DNA from: Gnomoniopsis sp. IMI 355080
Taxonomy: Eukaryota; Ascomycota; Sordariomycetes; Diaporthales; Gnomoniaceae
Assembly: GCA_027946555.1 (NCBI GenBank)
Contig: JAPEVC010000336.1
Coordinates: 1-27,677 of the forward strand
Direction of reading: 5' to 3'
DNA: 27,677 bases
Both the position numbers and the translations under genes were made by a program. Below are positions 1 to 7,925 of the stretch, in pieces. The notes under the pieces are model-generated. The model did not search any database, was not told the DNA's origin, and was given only the letters and a program-made list of their open reading frames with translations. Within the stretch, counting starts at the first letter, position 1; every line of letters begins with the position of its first letter.

Positions 1-2543
1 GAACGTGATGCCGCCGAGGTCGCGATCCTCGACGACGGCGCCGACGAAGCGCTGCCGGTCGTAGGTCTCCCCCGCAACCAGTTCGCCGGCGTCGGCGTCG
101 TCGAGCCCGAAGCCAGCCCCCGGATCAGGCTCTCAACCCGTTCCCAGCCGCCCCAGTCGCGACTCTCCTCCTCACTTAATCCCATGCGCGCCTCGGGGCT
201 GAATAGTGTGCCTGGGGAAGGGCCGGGTCGAAATGCTACAGGTGCAGAAGTCTGTGCAGCTTGTGCATCGCGCTCCCCGCCCGCCCAGACCCAGCCAGTC
301 TCCGCCGCGGCCTGCAAATCCGCACTGACATAGGCTAGCAACTCCTCGTCGTGGAGCATCGCATCCTGGAGTGGGTTTGACTGGGACCGGCCAGAGCCTG
401 CGTTGATGATTGGGGTCTCATGATTTCGCGCGAGATACGAGACAAACTCAGTTTTTTTGTTCGCAACCACTGTTGCAAAGAACGCAAGGAACCGGCCGGT
501 CGGGGCGACGATATCCCGGCGCGGGCCAATGGCAGCAAGCGCGCGCACGCATGCGCTAGCGGCGTCAAGGTGGCCCACGAGCAAGAGGAAGAGGGCGCAA
601 CGGAAGACATGCGAGGACAGCAATATGGTCGCACCGCTCGGGAGTTGGGGAGTCGTGCGAGTGAGAAGAGCAGCGGTCTCGACGGCTGTATGGGTGCACT
701 GCTCGATGGCTGCGAGGCGCATGTCGGGCGGGCATGAAGGGCTCAGATTGTGTCTGTGAATGGTCATCCGCGCATAGAGGAGGTAGATAAGAGGGTTGAG
801 TAGGTGTGGGCTCAAAGGAGCCTGCGAGCTTGAAGTGCAGGCGGCTGGAAAGGTTTGCAAGCAATTCGAAAAGTGCTGGTCAAAGGTTGCCAGATGTGTA
901 GGTGCAATAAGCGGCGAGGCGAGGGCTTTACGCAACGCGCCGTACGAGCGCACGACGTTGATGAGTGCCAACAAAGAATGGGTCAGAGGCTCAGCATGTG
1001 GTGGCACGCTCATCCCGCCGTCATGGATGTAAGCATCATCGACACCTGCGGGGAGTGAAGCGTCACAATCTGCGTCGTCAATGAGCATTGGGCGGCCCAG
1101 GTCCAAAGCCAGCGTGCGGTCGAGAATGTAAATGGTCCACCACGTGCGCCGCCGCATCTCTCCCTCGACCATGGGCCATGGCCCCGTATCTGAGTACAGT
1201 CCCAGGTCTTGTGCTACGCGGACTGCATTCCCCAAGCAGTTCCATGCCGCAGATTTGAGGTTCATCTCGTTCAGACACATGGCTTGGAGGACCAGTGTTC
1301 GCGCGTCGTCAAGGACGAAGTTGTTGTTCCAAGGATCCATCAACTTGCGAGACATTTCGAGGAGCTCGCCACCGCGATAAGAGCGCTCCGCGGGTGCCTC
1401 AGACGTGAACAGGCTGCCCATGGCCAAGGTAGAGAAGAACATAGATAGGAACGTGTTCGGCACGCTTGTAATGTCTCCGGTTCTGTACAGCTCGTCGACG
1501 CTCAGCTCGAACGTTCGCCAGTGGAGGATAGGAAACATGGTGTGCGTGGAATTGAAATATGCGTCCAGAAGCTGTTTGGTCGTTTGCGTTGGCGGTAGCT
1601 CAGGGCGCTGCACGTCGAACAAAGGCGCCATCACAGGCTGACGATACTCTGCAGGCGGTCTCCAGATTCCCTTTGCAGCCCCCAAGAGGTTGGAGCGTGC
1701 CCTAGAAAGCTCGTGCATGGGCGCAGGCCGTTTCTTCCTCTTCGGATCTTGCCCTATGCCGGGCAACTGGAGCGGAAGCTGCTCCACGAGGGTGGCCTCG
1801 CCATCGTCCGCGCCGCCCTCCTTCTCGGCTATGATGCGTCGCAGGGTGCTGTTCTCCCTTCTGATGCGGTCATTCTGCTTCTCAAGATCCTGCACTTGCT
1901 TGATGGACGACATGCGGCGGTTGGTCTCTTTGGTAAACTGACACTTGACGTTGCGGCTGGAGCACTCGGAGCAACTCATCGTCTCGGTCGCGTCGCACTT
2001 GACTTTGCGCTCACGGCAGGCGTCGCAACTCGGGTCTTTTCTCCTCTGACGGTACGCCCGCTTCTGCTGCTGCGACTGATGCACGTTGCTAGAGCTGGCG
2101 CCGCTCGCAGACCCAGGCGGAGGGGGGAGTTGCGCGTGCGCGGTGCCTGGTGTGCTCACCACGGAGTCGTTGGACGGCAGCGAATCGCGGCCCATGATAG
2201 TGCTGGCGGTGACTGGCGTGTACGGCTGGAAGGAGGAAGGCTGGTGGACCGAAGGGAGCGGTGGGATACCAATGGGTCGTGGCGCAGGAGGCGGGTTCGC
2301 CCTCGCACTTGTGCTCATCAGCCCCCCCAAGTACTGCGGCGGTGGTGCCGGGGAGGTAGCAGACGAGACCGACGATGAGTCGTATGACCTTGTAGAGGGG
2401 TTTGGAGATCGAGGATAGGGATTGTGTGACGCAGCGGCCATGTTGGAGGCGTCTGGAAACCAGTAGTGGCTGGTCTTGGTCGGGAGAGACTCCACAAGCT
2501 CCCCAGTAGGCGAGATTCTCGGGAGTTGTCTGTCGAGGAACAT
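1..2543 (-). CDS. Zn2Cys6 (GAL4-type) fungal transcription factor, C-terminus beyond window
   Basis: One uninterrupted minus-strand frame runs from ATG 2543 to the window edge (847 codons, no stop, no intron needed). The N-terminus is Pro/Ser-rich and ends in a basic QQQKRAYRQRRKDPS stretch. A Zn2Cys6 cluster follows, with cysteines at about residues 173, 176, 183, 191, 194 and 201 (CX2CX6CX7CX2CX6C, CDACRERKVKC...), then a linker and a short heptad-like coiled coil (KQVQDLEKQNDRIRRENSTL). From about residue 306 it has the look of the fungal-specific transcription factor domain, including RRRTWWTIYILDR and GRPMLIDDADCD near 460-490. By family it is a nuclear DNA-binding regulator; its targets cannot be read from the sequence. 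The start could instead be the in-frame ATG at 2441, which has the stronger context (AACATGG); I prefer 2543 because the added segment (LPRISPTGELVESLP) reads like conserved protein. It is not XlnR, whose zinc cluster differs. The family call is firm; the exact member is not known. Confidence 0.9.
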   Translation of the reverse strand, partial: MFLDRQLPRISPTGELVESLPTKTSHYWFPDASNMAAASHNPYPRSPNPSTRSYDSSSVSSATSPAPPPQYLGGLMSTSARANPPPAPRPIGIPPLPSVHQPSSFQPYTPVTASTIMGRDSLPSNDSVVSTPGTAHAQLPPPPGSASGASSSNVHQSQQQKRAYRQRRKDPSCDACRERKVKCDATETMSCSECSSRNVKCQFTKETNRRMSSIKQVQDLEKQNDRIRRENSTLRRIIAEKEGGADDGEATLVEQLPLQLPGIGQDPKRKKRPAPMHELSRARSNLLGAAKGIWRPPAEYRQPVMAPLFDVQRPELPPTQTTKQLLDAYFNSTHTMFPILHWRTFELSVDELYRTGDITSVPNTFLSMFFSTLAMGSLFTSEAPAERSYRGGELLEMSRKLMDPWNNNFVLDDARTLVLQAMCLNEMNLKSAAWNCLGNAVRVAQDLGLYSDTGPWPMVEGEMRRRTWWTIYILDRTLALDLGRPMLIDDADCDASLPAGVDDAYIHDGGMSVPPHAEPLTHSLLALINVVRSYGALRKALASPLIAPTHLATFDQHFSNCLQTFPAACTSSSQAPLSPHLLNPLIYLLYARMTIHRHNLSPSCPPDMRLAAIEQCTHTAVETAALLTRTTPQLPSGATILLSSHVFRCALFLLLVGHLDAASACVRALAAIGPRRDIVAPTGRFLAFFATVVANKKTEFVSYLARNHETPIINAGSGRSQSNPLQDAMLHDEELLAYVSADLQAAAETGWVWAGGERDAQAAQTSAPVAFRPGPSPGTLFSPEARMGLSEEESRDWGGWERVESLIRGLASGSTTPTPANWLRGRPTTGSASSAPSSRIATSAASR

Positions 2544-3360
2544 GCAGGGTCTTGTTATCTCGGGTTCTCTCTGGCTTTGGCTTCTTGTCGAATTTTGTCG
2601 AGCTGGTCAATGGGCAAGATTGCAAGTCAAAACCGAGGCTACAAGTAGTCCGAAGGCGAATCGAAGGTCGGTCCTCTCCCCGTTCACCTTCGCCCCTGCG
2701 CCTACGGCTCCCTCAACCCAGACCGAGGTCTCGGTCCGTCTGGTTCGGTCCAAGCTGGCGGATATGCTTATGCCGGTCAGGACTGGCAACGCAAAGATGT
2801 CTCAAGTCTTCCTGGCCCCCAGGAGAAGGCACGGGGCAAGTGTTACTGTTACGAGGACAGGCAGTAGCTTCGCAGTCTTGCAGCTTGTGTGTGACCCCAG
2901 TACGTGAGTCCGCCGTCAGCTGTCGCTCTACTTTGTCCAAGTCGCTGGACTGGTAGCTTGTAGGTGGCCGGAGACAGTCTGGCCACTCTGGCTGCAAGCA
3001 GACCCAGTACGCCAGCAGCTGTTGTGTGCAGGTTGCCCGATGGAGCGGCGGTCTTGTCCTGGATTACCTAGAAGCGGTGGCCGGCGATTCTCCCTGTGTT
3101 GGAAAATAATAATAAAGAATACGTAGCCGTATAGGAGGCCTTGCAACACAACAGCCGAGACCAGATACACAGGCTGCCGTGCGGAAGATGCAGACCCGTC
3201 AATGCAGGCACGATGAGCAGGCTAACGACAGCTTCGAGGTGACCCGGGTGAAGGAAGAAGCCTCTGCTGCGGCCCACGGCCGAAGGGTACAGGCAAGGCA
3301 CGAAAGAAAGAAAGCTTGCCAGGTCGATGCCAGAGGGGAGCAGGCGAGCAATATCGAGAC
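2544..3360. other. Upstream region of the transcription factor, no gene seen
   Basis: Probable promoter and 5' leader of the minus-strand regulator. Short open frames exist on both strands but none shows a recognisable domain, signal peptide or sensible splice continuation. No convincing TATA box was found. Confidence 0.5.
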
Positions 3361-3412
3361 AGAGCAGAGCAAAGCAGAGCAGAGCAGAGCAAAGCAGAGC
3401 AAAGCAAAGCAG
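3361..3412. repeat. Pentanucleotide microsatellite (AGAGC/AAAGC)n
   Basis: Ten consecutive 5-bp units alternate between AGAGC and AAAGC without indels, followed by a partial unit. On the minus strand it translates as repeated ALLC/LLCS, which explains the spurious cysteine/leucine-rich open frames here. Confidence 0.95.
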
Positions 3413-5633
3413 TCCGCTGACTGGGAGGGAGTGCGGGAAAAGAGGTGCGGATAAGTAGTATATGGAAAGGAGACCCGAGGTCGCGTAGCTGTCCAAGGCC
3501 AAGACCAAGGTCCAACCCAGGGTTGGAAAGGAGTCGACGGATATTCCCTTGGATCCCAAAAGGCACATGTTTCCCATGACAAGGCCAGGCACTGGAGGGA
3601 GCGGAGAGCTCTTGTTGTATGTACCATAGTAGCAGCAGTAGTAGGTATGTACAGGTACCTGGACCCGTGCTATGATCCGTGGTCCGTACTGCCAATCCGT
3701 TCATTGCATGGCATGCCGTCAGGGGTTTTATCTGGGTCAGGGTCTTGAGGTTTGACCGGGGCTCTCCGCGTGTTTACGATGAATCGGAATAATTATCTGG
3801 AGAGAGACAATCCTTCCAGCCCCGCCTGGGTGGAGGAGGAGGCCCCTGCCACAGTGCAGCAGAGGCAACGTGACCTTGGATGATACCACATCCTCATCTC
3901 CTCGACAAAGGACGACTTCGACCCTCTACGGCGTTGGGCGAGAGGAAGGACTACTACTGTCTGTCAGGCATACCTACTCAGCAGGAAGCGAGTGCGGTTG
4001 CCAAAGACGAAAGCATCCCCGGCAGACTCGTGTGAAGCATCATCGTGTGCTGTCCCAGCAGTGTCAATATGGCCCTTGATCGACAACGGCGCGCTGATGA
4101 CCCGAACAGGAAGTACTCATTGTGGAGGAGCGTGAGAAAGACAAGAGATGCAGCGGTAGCATAAACATGGAACCAGACATGATTGGGATTAGCACGGCTT
4201 AGTCCATCTCGGTCAAGAATGTGCTCCCCGGGGCTGGACATGATTTGCAAGCGGGATCGCCCAAGGCATTACTCTTTGGGGTCATCAACCAGTCGGATGT
4301 TCTATGGAGGCTGCGCGGTGCTGCATGTACTTCCTGTACCATGTACTATAGTAATCCGGCCTCTCAGCCGCCCAAGACTGAATGCGTCTGGATGATTATC
4401 TATATAAAGTGCATAGCAGCCCGTCCCAACAGCACAAAAGGCTTGGTGCCGCCGCATTTTGCCTTGTGGCTATCCGCCTGTCCGTCTGGCCCCTTTTTCT
4501 GCAGGACGTGGGTATCATGCTTTTCCAATCTGTCAAACTTTCGGTCGACAACAAAGGGGCGCCGAGATCAATATTTATGCGCCTGGGGAAACCAGGGATC
4601 CGGGTGGGAACCCTGCGCACCAGATGTCATCCTGAACTCGGAGTACATGCCCTGCGTACAAAATCACCGTCGCAAGGCGTCATCTCATTCTACCATGTTG
4701 TATTGCTCTGCACGAGCGTCAAGGAGGCCTCTCTGTCTCTCTTTGTCGTCCCCTAGTTGGTAAGACTGGAGGTCCTCACTGGAGCCAGAGCGGGCGCAGG
4801 AGAAGCAGACGCTGTCCGTGTACGACTCTCAACAAGACGCCTGGGAACGTTGTTTCTGATTTTGAGATTGTCTTTTGGCGGCCCGCGCTTAGTCTTCGGC
4901 ATGTTTTCGAATGAGTATATAGTACCCTTTCTCGGACCAGATTGGATTGGGTCCCCGTGTGCAACAGCCAGTAATCTCGGTAGCCGTCGACGGGCCAAGA
5001 AGCACCAGGATCGGGGAATTCTCCCAGATTGACTTTGAAGTTTGAAAAGCGACCCGGCACGCGGGACGGGCGACTGTCTCTTCCCCCAATCTCGCTCGAT
5101 ATATCTGCGGATGCAATATGTGAGGTCAAACCAGTCTCTCGGGAATATATAGGCCACCTAGGGCGACGACAGTCAGGCCCGGTGCAATGGAGGTAGACAG
5201 CACAACTGTTCTATATACAAAGAAACGTGATGCTAGGTATGGGTTGAGTTTGTACTATGTACTGTGTGGGCGCGGGTTCCTACGGGGTCGAGAGTCTTTG
5301 CAGCTGTTCCGACTCGCTGGTGGACTATTACGAGGTAGCATCTAGATCTCTAGTCTGCGCAAGCAGGGGTGATCCGGAGTTTACCGTGATGATGAAGAAA
5401 CTTTCCGACAGACGAGAAGGGGCACAAAAGGACACTACTAGCTAGATCCGAGCACGACAGAGCTGTTGGACAAAACTGCTGAGCGACCAGGTGTTGCCGA
5501 GGATTGGAGCCGGATACTGCTGCCAGGACCCGTGTGTGCCATACATAGCAAAGATGAGCGTGACGGCACAAGGCATGAAAGTAAGTACTCTATACAGACA
5601 TAGCTCCGGGCCCTTATTACTCACATACTGCGT
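3413..5633. other. Non-coding stretch, no supported gene
   Basis: Both strands were read. All open frames are short and compositionally random, with no domain or signal peptide. TATA-like strings occur (for example near 4399 and 4915) but no credible coding sequence follows. Copies of the GTAC/TACCAT palindromic motif occur at about 3621-3630, 4336-4352 and 5251-5263. A 49-codon minus-strand frame starting near 4903 (MPKTKRGPPKDN...) has a TATATA about 20 bp upstream but is too weak to call. Confidence 0.5.
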
Positions 5634-5722
5634 AGTACTATGTACTCCGTACTGCGTAGTATGCCACAGCTGCAGTGTATAGTACATGTATTGTATGGAC
5701 ATGGTACCATAGTACTATGTAG
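5634..5722. repeat. Cluster of short TAC/GTA palindromes
   Basis: Dense run of self-complementary words built from GTAC, TACTATG, ACTCCGTAC and ACTGCGTAGTA. It ends with two overlapping perfect palindromes, ATGGTACCAT (5701-5710) and CATAGTACTATG (5709-5720). The 18-mer TACCATAGTACTATGTAG at 5705-5722 recurs exactly at 8585-8602. Confidence 0.8.
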
Positions 5723-5907
5723 AAGCAACAGCAACACGCCGGGACGGTGCCCTCCCCACACGGAAGCCACAGCCGGCCTGGGGCCTGGGGCACCTCATGA
5801 CGCCAATCAGGAGAATGCCGGACTCTGGTCCCGGTGTGACGATCTTCTTCTCTAATTACACAGTGCTATGCAGCTGGATCAGGAGCCCAGAATCAGGGAG
5901 AGCCCCG

Positions 5908-5963
5908 GGACCAGGACCCGGACCAGGACCATGACCAGGACCATGACCATGCCCATGCCCATG
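5908..5963. repeat. GACCAG/GACCAT/GCCCAT degenerate tandem repeat
   Basis: Tandem hexamer-like units of GACCAG, GACCCG and GACCAT grade into GCCCAT. In one plus frame this gives an RTRTMTRTMT-like low-complexity peptide and on the minus strand GHGHGHGPGHGPG; neither resembles a real gene. Confidence 0.8.
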
Positions 5964-5964
5964 G

Positions 5965-5990
5965 GCAGCACGGCAGCACGGCAGCACGGT
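5965..5990. repeat. CAGCACGG octamer, three copies
   Basis: Three tandem copies of CAGCACGG directly follow the GACCAT repeat tract. Confidence 0.8.
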
Positions 5991-6093
5991 CAAGATCATG
6001 ACACCGACCGAACAAGCACTTGCACAACCCACAAAGCAACCATACATGGCCGTACTGCATGCGATGCGCGCAGTACAGTTCCACGAGTATGTA

Positions 6094-6127
<34 letters not shown>
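6094..6127. repeat. (CAGC)n microsatellite, 8.5 copies
   Basis: Perfect tetranucleotide array without interruption. It creates the SQPASQPASQPAS-like and GWLAGWLAG frames on the two strands, which are repeat artefacts. Confidence 0.95.
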
Positions 6128-7337
6128 TACCATGGGCAGTCGGCAGAGTGACTGCAGCCCTTGTCATGTCTTGAGAGGATTTTGACACTGACTGCAAGGC
6201 ATCATCTCATCTTGCGCTTCTCCCAATCTGGAAGTCGATCGCGGAAAGCACATTGCTGGGGCTCTCTCCAAGGTCCAAGAGTCCAGAACATCCCATCCCA
6301 ACACCACACACACACCCTCGCGACAAGTGGGCACGCAGTCAGGCCGTCGGCACAACATCGCTCTCTGCCACTGTCTCTACTTGTGCCTCTGCGTCTCTGT
6401 TCGCTCCGAGTGTACCGACCGCTCGTCGACACGTGCGTGCCCGTGTCCCGGTCTCCGACTTGCATTTGGTCCAGTCCAGTCCAGTCGATTCAGTCTGGCT
6501 GCCATCCATCGTATGTACTTGTACTATGTACTGTACACACGTAGCACAGACTATACTGCATGCATACGTACCGAGCACGGGGTACGAAGATGCTCCACTC
6601 CAACAAAACAAGGTTCCAAGCCACGCATTCTTCCCACCTGGCTGGGTCCCCGGCAGCAAGCGAACGCCGGTTGGATGGCCGGATTGCCGATGTCAATGTC
6701 AAACAGCCTTCTAGCCTCACTGCCGCTGCCAAACACACCACCCCACGACCAAGACACGCTGATAAAATGGGTCCTTCCGCCGTCGCTGCCCTGCGTTCTG
6801 CGCCATTGCTAGGCACTTACTGTGTAGCATCGCTTCCGTCTCCCGCGCCATTCTTCATCGCTGCCCAGCTGCCTTTCGGTTTCCCTGGTCGATGGAGAGA
6901 GAGCCCATGCGATGCGAATGCGACTCCGACTCGTCACTCGTCACCCAGAGCCGAGTGCCCCTCCTTTTTTTCCCACTACGGATCCGGATACCAATTCGCC
7001 GCTTCTCCCCCCCCCCCAGCTTCCGCTTCCGAATCAACATCCAGACAAGCAAAGCAGGTCATGGATGGCCCCATTCACTTACACAGCACAGTACATGCAT
7101 AACAGATTGTTTCTACTCTCTCGTCTCTCTGTATCATGGCAATGTGGTGATGAGAATACCCTGTTCCTGTTGCAACTAGCTCACCTCGTCCCATCAAGAA
7201 ACTACTCACACTGAGGGGCTGATCCGGCCCATCTGTCGACCTGGCGCGTCTCGATTAACTGAATCTGAGTGCACCAAATTATCAAGGGCCATTTGCAAGT
7301 AGCTGGAAGCAGGAGGGGGGGGGAAGAAGAAAAGACT
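6128..7337. other. Non-coding stretch, no supported gene
   Basis: C-rich, overlapping random frames on both strands; no domain, signal peptide or splice chain found. Another TAC/GTA element lies at about 6510-6541, with GTACTATGTACTGTAC at its core, and a C8-9 run lies near 7010. Confidence 0.5.
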
Positions 7338-7400
7338 TTCCGCTGTAAGCTCCGCCCATCGGAAAGCCAAGTTGACTCCGCTATAGGCTCCGCCTCGTGG
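7338..7400 (+). repeat. Imperfect 24-bp direct repeat, 39-bp period
   Basis: The segment at 7338-7361 (TCCGCTGTAAGCTCCGCC...) recurs with a few changes at 7377-7400 (TCCGCTATAGGCTCCGCC...). No coding role is apparent. Confidence 0.7.
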
Positions 7401-7540
7401 AGCCTTGTTGCGTACGCACCACACAAGCGAGGGGGCCCCATCGCGCGTACCTATCGGAATCAAAGCTGGCTAAGCGAAACTCGACCGTGTCAATCTGAAC
7501 CGTGTCTACACAGTACCACGTACACATCAACGCTCAGGCG

Positions 7541-7572
7541 CAAAAAAAAACCAAGAGAAAAAAAAAAAAAAA
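7541..7572. repeat. A-rich homopolymer tract
   Basis: Two adenine runs (about 9 and 15 bases) are separated by CCAAGAG. It may be simple slippage or the remnant of a polyadenylated insertion; no element body is recognisable upstream. Confidence 0.8.
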
Positions 7573-7654
7573 CCGTTCGTCGGTGAACCAGCTCCCTGGA
7601 GACCCTTGTGGGACGCACCATCCCGTCTGCAAGATTCTCGTCGGGGCTACATCT

Positions 7655-7925
7655 GTAACGTAAGTACCTACAGAGTAGGTAATTCGTAATATAGTACGTA
7701 GTAGGTGTTGTTGAGCTACTATCGTCTAGCTTCAACCGAACGCAACGTGGACTTCTGTCACCCGAACGCTACTGACAATCAAGTCGCAATTCTACTATGG
7801 TACCATAGTGGGTGCGAGTCACCACCCGGAATGAAGTCTCGAATCAGTCGTGCACGCATGTACTTGTACCTTTTCCGTACACACTATTGTAGCACGGTAC
7901 CATGTACTACTATGTATGTAGCATC
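7655..7925. repeat. Second cluster of TAC/GTA palindromes
   Basis: Includes TACCTACAGAGTAGGTA (7670-7680 region), the 14-bp perfect palindrome CTATGGTACCATAG (7795-7808) and GGTACCATGTACTACTATG near 7899-7917. All are variants of the words seen at 5634-5722. Confidence 0.75.

Noticed and set aside
1713..2378. 221-codon plus-strand open frame
   Set aside because: Antisense to the zinc-cluster coding region, Arg-rich with no domain; a shadow of the GC-rich coding strand.
2089..2625. 178-codon minus-strand open frame as a gene
   Set aside because: It overlaps the transcription factor N-terminus in another frame. The factor frame carries the zinc cluster and continues for over 2.4 kb, so this one is a shadow.
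3068..3704. Minus-strand Leu/Cys-rich frames that resemble a membrane or Cys-rich protein
   Set aside because: The Leu/Cys repeats come only from the AGAGC/AAAGC microsatellite and occur in several frames at once.
4753..4905. Small basic protein MPKTKRGPPKDN... with an upstream TATATA
   Set aside because: Only 49 codons, no recognisable family and no good splice continuation; kept as a note rather than a feature.
5856..6197. His/Gly-Pro or Trp/Ser repeat protein on the minus strand
   Set aside because: Translation of simple DNA repeats; the repeat lies equally in both strands and frames.
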